DNA from: Lepidurus packardi
Taxonomy: Eukaryota > Arthropoda > Branchiopoda > Notostraca > Triopsidae
NCBI GenBank assembly: GCA_023053545.1
Contig: JAKZAN010000004.1
Coordinates: 9,672,001 to 9,736,000 of the forward strand
Length of the DNA: 64,000 bases
Direction: 5' to 3'
The notes under the pieces: model-generated
What the model was told of the DNA's origin: nothing
The model's database searches: none
Seen by the model: the letters and a program-made list of their open reading frames with translations, nothing else
Made by a program: the position numbers and the translations under genes
Shown here: piece after piece, positions 25,561 through 35,904 of the stretch
Position numbering within the stretch: position 1 is the first letter of the stretch
How the letters are laid out: each line of letters opens with the position of its first letter

Positions 25561-28500
25561 AATTGCGTCGCCAGAGCTTTGTATGACAATGTAGCTGACA
25601 CTCCAGACGAATTGGCCTTCCGGAAAGGAGATTTGCTGACAGTATTAGAGCAAAACCCGAATGGTCTCGAAGGCTGGTGGCTATGCTCGTTTCGGGGTCG
25701 ACAGGTAGCGAGATTCATGTTCCATTCGATTTTCTATATTTTTAAAAACTTTTTTTTTTTTTTTGGCTGTAGGGAATATGCCCTGCAAACCGTGTCCGGC
25801 TAATTCCGAGGGTGTACGACGCCGGGACATTAAGTACAGCGGGACTAAATAGTCCTTCGGCGAGCACCCCGAATAATGCTAACGCACCCAACTTCTTAAA
25901 CAACTCCCACGCATCAATGGGTGGCAGCTCAGGTGGAAGTACGTGCAGCTCCAAGAGCAACAGTAGCAGCGGGAGCGGAAGTGGTGTCGTCACGGCCAAG
26001 AATTCTGCCGTAGCCGGTCATATGACTCCTAAACCAGCCTTCCAAGAAGTGCGAGGCCCTATTCGGCTTAACAAGGTAGACACGAATTAGCATTTCATGT
26101 CCTTTTTTAGGCTTTTCTACTCAAATTTTTTTTCCTTGTTATGGAATTTTTTTCTTTCTTTTTTTTTTTTTTTTTTTTTTTCTTGTTGTCGACATTCTGA
26201 GTTTTGAGTCGTAAGAACGCGGTGAATGCGTCCTTCAGATCGTGTCTTGTTCCCAGCGTTTAGGTTTAGTTTTTATGCAAGATGTAGCGCAGTATTTTGG
26301 GGCTAGAGAACCGTTTTCGCTTTTTTAACAAGTTTTTAAGCGCCGTCTTCAACGGTTTTCAAGTGGATTTCTTTGTAAGGAAAACTGAGAGGTGAGAGCT
26401 CTTATTTTTTCCGTCATCTATTCTTCTGGTGGACAAGCTTCTTTTCAATGCATCGAATGACAGGCGAGCCGAAAACGTTTTTTCTTTGAAGCAATCCGAA
26501 GCGTGAGAAAACTTCATTTTAATGAAAACACGTTATCGGAATTGGGTACGCAATCGCCAAGAATGCTAAAGGGATCGGGGTGAGGGGAAAAGGGTTAGGA
26601 GATATAAGAATTTATGGTCCTTTAGATCGGTTTCTTGGATTACAAAAAAAGGCGCACTTTTCTTTTCTTTTTTTTTACCCAAGAAGATAAAAAAAAGACA
26701 AAAAAATGAAAAGAATAGCTTTTTTCGCTCCTCCGTTACTGTCTGCCTCCGCCAGCTCAAAATCGATAAACTCGCAAGATTCAGCCATACCCACCCCCTT
26801 ACCCCCCTATCCCTCCCATAAGTATGCGGCAGAAACTTTTCTTGTCGTCGGAGTACACGTATTCTTCAATATAGCCCTTTGATTCAGACAAGCTTGTGTG
26901 TGCTTCCAACCACCTCCCCTCTCCAGGTCCCACACTAGAGCGTTTTGAGCCGTTTTACACGCCTTAATAGGAAACTTTATTACATTTTGGAACCGACAGT
27001 ATGCTAAAGTCGCGTAGATACTGAACCCCGTGGGGGTATGGAAGGTGGAGACGGTGAGAAGGGTGCAAAAAGGGGATTAAGGGGTGCTTTTGCGTGCAAT
27101 CAGGCAACTTTTGATGAAATTCCTATTACTAGCACCCTCTCTCTCTCTTACATCTGCTCGCTTAGAACAATGATCACCCCCAGCTGTCACCTTTTTCGGA
27201 GGTTATTCAGGGGGTTATGGAGCCCTTTGAAGGGGATCGATATCCTTTTATTTGATTTATTTATTGTTTTTTCGAGGGGAAGGGAGGAAGAAAATGGAAA
27301 AAGCGCGTTAGATCGATTATTAGAGCGTAGAGGAAGTCAATTTCAAGGGAGGTTTATAGAATCTTTAGGGCGTGACGGTTTTTAGTTTTCGAGTTCTGAT
27401 GAGGCTTGGAAAGGAGAGCATGTGGAGCTGTTGCGTTACTAATGTCCGTATTTCTGGGGCTTGGTTTTGTAGATCGTGACGCCGATTCGGGCAGGTGATG
27501 TTTTTACTTACGATGTTCCCCCAACGCGCGGAGGATTTGGGTTCGGAAGGGACGAAACAGATGCCGGACAAGGGAACTACGATTTACCGCCACTACCCCG
27601 GCCAATACCTGTCAATACAGACTGTTATGACGTCCCACGACCGGCCGCAGGTTTTGGAGCGAATACCGACCTACAAGATTATGACGTACCGCGGAATCAT
27701 AGTACCTTACGACCCAAAAAGTCCTTGTTGGCGGGCAAAGGAGCATCTGTTGAGGATTCCGAAGCTGAGAGGTAAACATTGTAGAGTTTTTTCGGTAAAA
27801 TTGAGTAGACATGATTTGACATGGTTTTGACATTATTAATTTAATTTAGTATTTTAAGGCTCCCGTATACTTTAGCTTAGGGATGGAAAGAGTCACAGAT
27901 GGCACTGATGTTTGTTATTGTTTTTGCGAAAGCCTTATTCAAGTTAAGAAAATTTAAAATAAATCATGTATCTAAACCTTTTGACGCAGCGTTTTAAGAT
28001 ATTTTGAAAAGAAGAATTGTTCAATTGTATCGTTACATTTCTTTTAAATTTCTGTTTCAAGCTTTGTTTCAAAGTTGCATAATTCCCATGATATAGAGGT
28101 CTAACAGACATCATTGCCATCTTTGACAAGCGAGATCAACTACTTGAAGTACACCGTGGCTTTAAGTATTTTTAATCGGAGTAACCTTTAACATGGAAAA
28201 TGTATTAGGATTAGGGGAAATTGAACCAGAACGACAATATAAGTTAAGAAACTGTCTAGTAGACTACCTTAAAGATACTAGACTAATAGAAGTGGTGTAA
28301 TTTTTTTTTTAAGATAATAATAAGATCAATATTCATCCATCACTCCATCAAGACCAATAATAAGTTCAATAGAAAGCTTGTTTCAGAAATATTCTTTATA
28401 AAAAAAATATCAGAAATATTACATGGTCAGAAGTAGTCGATAATGTGCCCGTTAGATGGCACAGTTTTGACTAAAAACAGTCCAACAAGTATTTTTAATG

Positions 28501-30367
28501 CCAACGGCCATACCACGCAGAATGTACCCAGACTCGTCAGTCCAAGTATTTTTAAGTAATTTGAAGTATTTTTTTTTTAGTAATTTAGTAGTAATTTAAT
28601 TTAGTATTCATTTTTCCTTGTTATTACAGGTCGGATATGACGTATGATATTCCGCGGCCAATGGATCAGACGTCCAGTTTGGGTCCCAGCGAAGATTACG
28701 ACGTTCCTACTCGTTTGAAACGGCATTCGGACCGTTCGAGTGGCGTTTCTTTGCTATCTTCAAGCAGCTCTGGTCTTTCGGCGGCCAGCAGCGTCAGTTC
28801 TGAAAGTTTATCCTTATCGAGCGCCAGCGTTGGAGCCAGCGGTTCCCATTCGGGTCGCTCTAGCAGCACCAGCTTGGAAGTGTACGACGTTCCGCCTATG
28901 GGAGACGTTCGCCGAGCAGCTCTCTTGAAATATCCGCAAGATGTCTACGACGTCCCTCCCCCTCGTAGTAACTACGCCCCTCCCCCTCAGTCCGGCATGG
29001 AAGATTACGACGTCCCCAAGTCCCTGAAATCGGTTCAATCCCAAGGTTTGTACGACGTCCCGCCTCAAAACTTACGCACAGCAGCTCTCGGATCATCTCG
29101 ATTTTCTACTTTGTCCGATACCAGCCGCACTTCTCGTGATTCTCGCGATTCTCGTGATTTAGCCGAATTGCCACCACGCGAATTACCTCTTGAATTGGAT
29201 TCCGCCATCGAAACGCTTTCGCGCCTCCACCAAGACGTCAGCAGCTCCATCACTCGCCTCCTCAGCTTCACCGCCAATGCTTTCAGTACTTCGAGTACTA
29301 GCACCGGATCGGTTCTCATGTCCTCTGCGTCGTATTGGCGAAAACGCGAGAATTTAGAGCCCAAACTAATGGATTTGCGTCTGGCCGGAGTCCGACTCCA
29401 ATCTGCCCTGCAAGAATTCGTCGATTTCGCGTTGGGAGCGTTAGGCAATGCCGCCAATAGCACCGATCATTCCTTAGCGCACAAACTGCTGAGACTTACG
29501 CGTCCATTGCAGGATTCCAATGGCATCGTGCAAAAAGCGATGACATCATTAGAAAATCGACATTGGTCACTCAACTGGCTCGCGCCACCCAATCAAAAGT
29601 TGGGCGAAAAAAACAGTGTGGATGAATTAGATCAGCTGGTTGCCTGCAGTCGTGCCTTGACAGAAGATGTCCGGCAAGTGACTTCCTTTATCCAAGGGAA
29701 TGCCACGTTGCTCTTCAAACGCGCCTCGCCCACTTCCTCCTTGAAAAGACAAGTCGTCAACAAAGATAAAAGCACCAAGGATCCTCTTCCCAAGGAGACA
29801 CCAACCCATGAGTGGATCGAAGATTACGATTACGTGAATTTGGAGTCGAAAGCGAAATTCGACCAGGAAAATGAGGAGATCAAGCAAGTATTGCCACAAG
29901 ATATGAAGCACTCCTTTGACGTATTGGTGACCGAGTCCCAAGCGGAAATTCCGGATGAGAAAGCCACTTTGAACGCTAATGATAAGAATGTTATTGACTT
30001 TTACGGCAGTCAGGCCGAGACGTACATCCAGTACCTGACGAACGCGATCGATTCGTTTATCGTCACTATCGAACACAATCAGCCGCCCAAAGTCTTTATC
30101 GCATACTCCAAGTTTATCATTTTGAATGCGTACAAACTCGTGAGCGTGGGCGATACGGTGCACCGGAACGTGTCACAAGAACCGCTGAAAAGGCAAGTGT
30201 TGGAGAAATCCAATGCCTTGTGTGACGGACTCAAAGCGTCGGTCCAAGCCACCAAAAAGGCGGGCAGGGAATTTCCCAGTGTAGCGGCGGTCCAGGAAAT
30301 GCTGGATTCCGTCGTGAACGTCTCGCAATTGGCCCATCAGCTAAAGTTGTCCATACGCCCAATGTAA
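25561..30367 (+). CDS. Cas: Cas-family adaptor (p130Cas/BCAR1 orthologue), first exon not located
   Basis: Coding exons: 25561-25704, 25773-26075, 27473-27771 and 28630-30367 (stop at 30365). They join in frame to 827 residues. An N-terminal SH3 domain (about 1-65) reads VARALYDN, DELAFRKGD, GWWLCS and GRQGICPANR. A substrate region follows with about ten YDxP motifs (YDVPP, YDLPP, YDVPR, YDIPR and so on), the docking sites made by Src/Abl phosphorylation for Crk SH2. A serine-rich, four-helix-like region comes next, then EDYDYVNLE, corresponding to the Src-binding YDYV site of Cas proteins. The last 120 residues, from DFYGSQAETY, match the focal-adhesion-targeting-like bundle. The protein scaffolds integrin-FAK-Src signalling at adhesions. 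The start codon must be in an upstream exon. A MITE begins 24 bp after the stop codon. Confidence 0.93.
26076..27472 (+). other. Cas intron
   Basis: A GT-AG intron of 1.4 kb between the third visible domain segment and the YDxP region. It has a T-rich run near 26150-26182. I see no nested gene; the frames at 26566-26760 and 27038-27385 have no recognisable content. Confidence 0.6.
27850..27920. repeat. Dispersed repeat in Cas intron, inverted relative to 24645-24732
   Basis: TATTTTAAGGCTCCCGTATA, then GGAAAGAGTCACAGATGGCA and CATTTGTT-like ends are the reverse complement of the copy at 24645-24732, with scattered mismatches. It lies in the intron 27772-28629. Confidence 0.7.
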
Positions 30368-30391
30368 ACTTCGAATTAATTTTAAGATTTA

Positions 30392-30698
30392 TAGCGTGTT
30401 CCACTGGCCGCACTGGTGCAGTGCTTTTGCAGTCAGTATGCACTCTGGTGAGATGTTTTGGCACTCATGGTGTACACAGTGTGTAAAGATACATGTTTGA
30501 TATCTACGTGTTTGGTACACTTATGCGGGTTCCACTTGCTGCCCTGGTGCAATATTTTGGCACTCAATGTGTCAAACTTGTATATCTTTACACACTACGT
30601 ATACAGACTGAGTGACAAAAATATTGCACCAATGCAGCAAGTGGAACTCGCAATGAGTGTCAAAAATATTGCACCAATTCAGCCAGTGGAACGCGCTA
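30392..30698. mobile_element. MITE, Harbinger-like, with TTA target duplication
   Basis: The left terminus TAGCGTGTTCCACTGGC and the right terminus GCCAGTGGAACGCGCTA are inverted repeats with one mismatch. The flanks are TTA at 30389-30391 and at 30699-30701, a 3-bp target duplication. The interior has further inverted blocks (CACTGGTGCAATATT types). There is no transposase frame. A 3-bp TWA duplication is typical of the PIF/Harbinger superfamily, but the assignment is by inference. The element starts 24 bp after the Cas stop codon, so it lies in the 3' UTR or ends it. Confidence 0.85.
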
Positions 30699-30701
30699 TT
30701 A

Positions 30702-31122
30702 TAGTTACTTTTGTTTCAGTATATTTTGGACCAAGCTAAGCAATGTTTTGATTTTAAACCTGTATTATTAGTTCACCTATTTTGGGGGTATGTTTTTTAG
30801 CGCGAAATTTGAGACGCTCAAAACTTGTATATATGGTTTGAAGGAAAAGCGAACTTCTCTTTGAAATTGTGTAAAAAGGAAAGGAGGAGCTAGCGGAACT
30901 TGGAAAGTGTTTTGTTCTAGTCCATGTGTCTATTATAATTAGCGTTTTTTATGTTTGTGTTGTTCTCGGTACCTTTTGTAAATTTGCGCAAACATTGGCG
31001 ACAGTAAAAAGCCTGTAACTCAATGATACGATGTTTCTATTTTGGTTCCAACTAAGAACGTTCAAGTGTGTGTATTGAGTACAAAAAGAGGTAAGAACAA
31101 AAGATATGGAATAATTAAGTAA
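30702..31122. other. Cas 3' flank and CFDP1 3' flank
   Basis: Convergent 3' ends of Cas (plus) and CFDP1 (minus). No gene seen. Confidence 0.4.
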
Positions 31123-32268
31123 TTATCGGTTGCTGCGCTTGTTGAGACGCAAGTTGCGTTCAATTTCAAACTGTTTCAAATCAGTCCGTTGGAGGAAGTC
31201 TTGCCGCTCCAAGTACCCGGACTTGCCTTGATTGAACACTTTCAAATCTTCTTCGATGTCCTCAGCTTTCTTGAAACTGTCCCAGTCTAGTTTGGACTTT
31301 TCAAGAGTGCTGATTTTGTTCCGTTTGGCGCCTAACGCACTCGTAATACTGGCTAAACCGCCTCTTACTGGAGCCAACGGGCGTTTTTGACCCGAAGAAG
31401 AAGAAGATGCGCCATTTGAGGGGCTTTCTGAGACTATGACAGAAGGAGAAGGAGCTGAAAGCGCACTTTTGGCTTCTTGGGAACTGGCGTCAACTTCCTT
31501 CGTGACACTACCCCCAGACACAAGTAAAAACTTTTCAATTGTAGATACAAAACAATTTTTCTTACCGAACTTCTTCGCCTGCAAATTCGTAAACCTTGGT
31601 AATGACTACTTTCTCAGCTTTGACTTCCACAGGTTTAGCAAGCTCAGGTTTCTGGGGAGTATTAACTGTAACTACAGCAGCAGTGGGTTTCGGCTTGGGA
31701 GCCGTTCCAACGTCTTTCATAAAGTCTAGAAAGGATAAAAGAGACTTAGGAGCACGTAAGATAATGACAGCGAATCTACCAGCCCATAAGCTATCTGCTC
31801 GTTTAGTTTTATCTTCTTCTATAGGTTCTTCAGGTAAAGCAGAATCGCTTGCAGGGGCTTCGTCTTGTTCCGGCTCTATTTTCTTCCCAGGCTTCAGCTT
31901 TCTTCTTCCAAAGTAAAGTATAAGTATGCAAGTATTTAATTAATAAAGACATTTAAGGTATCTTTTAGTACTTTTTATTTTTGGTTCCCGTGCTTCGCTT
32001 TCGACCCTTTGAGAGCTTGGATTCTTCAACATTTTCTTCACAATCTTCTTCCAGGTCTTCGCTAGCATCTGACCCACTCACGTCTTGATCCCCATCACTC
32101 ACAGCTCCTAATTGAAGTTTAAATAAGTAGGTTATGTTGTTGATCTATAAGGAAATTACCCGTTGGAACATAATCCTCATCGCTGGAGTCTGAATCAAAA
32201 TCTTCGTCATCCATGTTTGCGGCGATTTGTGCCCGAAAATTACTAGCAATCCAGTCAACGTTTGACAT
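31123..32268 (-). CDS. CFDP1: Craniofacial development protein 1 / BCNT (Bucentaur, SWR1-complex Swc5-like)
   Basis: Five coding exons: 32268-32160, 32107-31972, 31904-31780, 31725-31566 and 31507-31123. They join in frame to 304 residues from the first ATG. A second in-frame ATG at 32214 gives MDDEDFDSDSSDEDYVP, which better matches the usual acidic start of the family, so the true protein may be 286 residues. The middle has RADSLWADFMKDVG and YEFAGEEVRVTKEVDA, and the C-terminal BCNT domain has STLEKSKLDWDSFK, GYLERQDFL and QFEIERNLRL. Family members are chromatin proteins linked to H2A.Z deposition (yeast Swc5, fly Yeti). The gene lies head to head with TMEM170. Confidence 0.93.
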
Positions 32269-32524
32269 CTAGCGGACACTGGAGAACTAGTGCAACCAAA
32301 ACAAGCAAGCATGATTTTCTGAGTGGTTGATAAATTGTGAGCTACTTAAACGTTAAAGCATTACCACGATGAAGCTGATTAATAGCTAGTTTAGCGGACA
32401 AGCAATTGAAGTTTAAACATTATTTTAAGGTACTTTCTTAACCCTCTACTTAATTCACAGTTACTTTATGTATGTGTTTTTTCAGTGTTGGTATTCCCCT
32501 TCAGATTCCTGAGGTAGTCCAAGA
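32269..32524. promoter_or_regulatory. Shared upstream region of CFDP1 and TMEM170 (candidate bidirectional promoter)
   Basis: Only 256 bp separate the two divergent start codons, so both 5' UTRs and promoters must overlap here or use this stretch. No TATA box is evident. The call is from spacing, not from a mapped start site. Confidence 0.55.
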
Positions 32525-33196
32525 ATGGCAACTGCAGGCGGACAAGTCATAGAAAATGTGGTGTCAAATGTGTCGAAGCCTCTTGATATAGACACAATCG
32601 TTCATGTCTTGTATATTACTCCGCGAGGACCGCTCACTACGTTTGGAGGTAACATATTTTTATTTTACGACTTTAAGTTTTTCATCCCATTGAAAATGCT
32701 GTTACTTTGTTATTTACTTCATTGGGCTACTAGCATGTAGTTACTAGCGCCTTGAAAATATAATAATAATAATAAATAAGCGAGTGCCTTTTATTAATAT
32801 AATGTATTGATTTTATTGCATTTCCATTTTGACAGAAATGTGGTACCAAGTGTTTTTATGGGTCTTATTTCCTACGCTGTTCTTCCACGTAATAGCAGCT
32901 GTCATTGCATTCCTTACTTTAAGGAAACACGCCATTGGCCGGTATGTATAAGAGTAAGCTATTTGAACTGAAAGATGTCGATAGTAATCTTGTTCCTTAG
33001 GTTTTATTCGGTATTTATTCTTCTGATGGGTATAGTTACTCCTTTGACTGTGGGGGCGATTACGTGTGCAGTAATAGCCTTCGTTTATCGTACGTCTAAT
33101 TTTAAAATGCCTCCTTTTCATGTGTTACTGTGGGGGTTTGGTCAAACTTTCTTTGGAGCGTGCTACGGACTTACAAGAATTCTAGCTACCTTATAA
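32525..33196 (+). CDS. TMEM170A: TMEM170 family membrane protein
   Basis: Three coding exons: 32525-32648, 32836-32941 and 33001-33196. They encode 141 residues, close to the vertebrate length of about 144. The sequence follows the family closely: EMWYQVFLWVLFPTLFFHV in helix 1, LRKHAIGRFYSV, ILLMGIVTPLTVGAI in helix 2, then GQTFFGACYG and the terminal RILATL. Three membrane helices are expected. Vertebrate TMEM170A is an ER protein affecting ER sheet and nuclear envelope shape; the function here is inferred from that. The N-terminal 35 residues are less conserved and include an NVS sequon. Confidence 0.93.
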
Positions 33197-35384
33197 GTGA
33201 TCCAATTTGTAAATATATGTATATATGATCTGGAATTAAATGTAGACATTACATGCCTTTTTGCTATTTTGTAGAATACATATTCTGTAGTCCAGGGTTT
33301 ATATCAGTGTTTCAAACTACGGTAACAGTAATGTAGGGGAACGTGTTCTGAGACGTATGACATAGGTTTCGTTCAAATCGGCAGTCAAACAAATCTGCTG
33401 GACGTAAAACAATAATCTACAAAAGCTTACTTAAAAAATTCATAGTACTGGCAGTACCATCAACGGAGCCCAACATCTTTAAGGCGCAAGTCACGCCATC
33501 TTTGGTGTTATTAGGTGATACTCCTACATTTGAGTAATATCTGCAGTCTTTTACATATTTTTGAAATGAATAACTGTAAGGATAATTTGGTAATGTCTTG
33601 TATCGTTGTATGTAAGAGGTTTTAATAAAAATAATTTAAAACAAACACATTGCTTGTAATTTATTTTAAATGAAACTCGTTAATAAAAAGTAAGTACGTA
33701 TTTTTTTGGTTACATTTTAAAATGCGTACAGTGAAATGCAATATAATAGTGCAAACTTCTAGATAATACAAGCCATGGCTATGGGCGAACCATCGTATTT
33801 TTATAAATCGAACAAAAGATGGATGTTTTCCACGTACATGATACGTCAGCTTTGTTCATATGTTGCATTTATAGGAGTTTCAACACATTTCTTATATAAG
33901 CTTATGACCAAGTGGATAAGGCACAAGCCTTGTGTACGAGAAGTTCTCGGATCGAAACCCGGTCAAGGCATTTTATTTCGTCAAAAAAAGGAAATTCTAA
34001 ATTGCTGTCTTTCCTTTCCCGGCGATGTTCGTATCCCCATATTCGAAATCGTGAAGCTTCGGCATCACGAGCTGGAATATCGGGGATAGGAAACCCAGCA
34101 GGGAAGTTGGGAACAGGGAAAAGGGGCGAGGCTCTCAATTTTTGACGATTTTTGAAGGGGACCCCCTTGATCGTGCAGGAATCCTTATGGAAAAAAGCCC
34201 AGAAAACGCTTTTCCAGGTCGAAAAGAGACCACACCTCCTTTTTGGCCAATCCACCAATAGGAATCGTCGTTTTTGTCGAGGCCACGCCCCTTTTAGGAT
34301 TTTTTTTTAGGGCAAATTTCCCCAAAACTTCCTAAAAATTTCAAATAATAGTTCCAAAAAATTCAAAAAATTTGTCTTTAATGTCAAAAATTAGAAATCG
34401 TACAACAAAATGACATTTTTGGAACAAGATTTTGCGGGGACCATTTTGGGTACATCCAAAAAGCAAATAAGACATTCCGGGGGGGAGGAGAGGGCAAACA
34501 TATCATTTGAATAATTTTGGAATCCAATTTTTTGTATTAACAAAATTTCACACAAGAAATAGATTTGGAAATCGGAGCATTAGACCAATGGTTGGGAGGA
34601 GTACATTGTACAATAAAAGCAAAAATCTGTGAAAACACAACTTTACAATTCTGAATTCTTTACAATTCTCAATTACAATTCTACTCAATTCTCTAAAACT
34701 GTACAAAAATACACAAAGTCGAACCCGAAAGCACCTATGCTGAACATCGCCGGGACCCTTCCAATGTGTCAAGTTTGCCTTGACATGTAAAGGCAGCAGT
34801 TGGAAGGGGTAATAATTAATTACTCAAAACCAGATGATTCATTGGTACGCGAAATCAGCAAGGAATCTTATAGGTCGTTTAACAGTCTGCTTCACTCAGC
34901 TTCATTTGCATAACAGGATGTCTCTCTTAAAAATATTAAAATTGCAAACAAAATCTGGCAAATGATAACAAAGAATAAACCCCAGCGGCATCTTGTTTGG
35001 ACTCGTCCAGCCTAAATGTAACAAAAACTATGCTAAATTAATACTTACGAATCACAGGAACGTCTTGCGTCACTATAAATAAAGTAAGTTATCAAAACTT
35101 TTTTAAAAACCAGTAAATATCCTAAAACTGAATCATATCCATGAAATTCTATATCCAGATGCAGCTTGTTCTGCACCAGGCGAGACTGCAAGGTTGACTT
35201 GACTTGCAAGCTGTTCTTGAGTGCAAGCTTGGTAGAGTGCCCCTTGCGGACCTTTCGGTTGCGCGCGCTATTCCGGCATTCCATATTTTGAAATAGTTTA
35301 GGAAATCGTCCAAAGGTGACGCGAGCAGCACTTCAAAGGCAGCTAAGCTTTCTACTAAAGACGTTGGGGCGCATGCTCATACAT
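33197..35384. other. Intergenic, repeat-like, no protein gene
   Basis: About 2.2 kb between TMEM170 and the tRNA gene. It contains a tRNA-like sequence (listed separately) followed by about 400 bp that look like a dispersed element. The open frame at 33775-34089 runs through this tRNA-like piece and is not a gene. Confidence 0.45.
33904..33968 (+). pseudogene. tRNA-like sequence, possible SINE head or tRNA pseudogene
   Basis: GACCAAGTGGATAAGGCACA resembles a D-arm/A box and TCGGATCGAAACCCGG resembles a T arm/B box, at about tRNA spacing. The anticodon and acceptor stems do not pair well and there is no T-run terminator, so this is not a working tRNA gene. Sequence continuing to about 34300 may be the body of a tRNA-derived SINE. 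Confidence 0.45.
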
Positions 35385-35457
35385 GTCCCTGTGGCGCAGT
35401 GGATAGCGCGTTGGACTTCTAATCCAAAGGTCCCGGGTTCGAATCCCGGCAGGGATG
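35385..35457 (+). tRNA. tRNA-Arg (anticodon TCT)
   Basis: A 73-base cloverleaf. The acceptor GTCCCTG pairs with CAGGGAT with a terminal G-T pair. The A box is TGGCGCAGTGG, the anticodon loop CTTCTAA contains TCT, and the T arm is CCGGG-TTCGAAT-CCCGG. It is followed by CTTTTTTC. It reads AGA arginine codons. All three tRNA genes in the window are tRNA-Arg. Confidence 0.96.
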
Positions 35458-35904
35458 CTTTTTTCTCACTTCACTTCTTTCCCCATTGCTTATTATGTAA
35501 CCCTTCTCTTCAATAAACGAGTCTCATATACCTTTCAACACAAGTAGACAATCTTTTTTTGTCGTTTTTGTCATGTTCACTCATACGTAGAGAGATACTG
35601 CTGCAGAAATAGCGGAAAGTATGAACCCAGTTTTACATGTCTTGATGAAGTGTTAAATTACAAAATATCCCAGCTCATCTAGCATACCAAAGAAGTTGTG
35701 ACGCTAGCAGAGGCGGCGACTTACACAACTCCTCCAATTTTCAGAAAGCATCCACAGCGTTTCTCAAATAACCAAAGAATGTACTATCACATGGCGTATA
35801 TCGTACCCCAAACTTGTCCAAATGCTGGAAAACTCAATTAAAACAATTAGGAAAAAATAGGCCACACATACAGAACTGATTAAACAAAACCCAAATTAGA
35901 GCGC
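35458..35904. other. GLG1 3' flank
   Basis: Between tRNA-Arg and the GLG1 stop codon. It presumably contains the GLG1 3' UTR. Nothing else seen. Confidence 0.4.

Noticed and set aside
28740..29463. Minus and alternative-frame ORFs within the last Cas exon
   Set aside because: The 576-residue frame with YDxP motifs and the C-terminal helical bundle explains the region.
33775..34089. 104-residue open frame
   Set aside because: It runs through the tRNA-like sequence and repeat DNA, with no recognisable protein motif.
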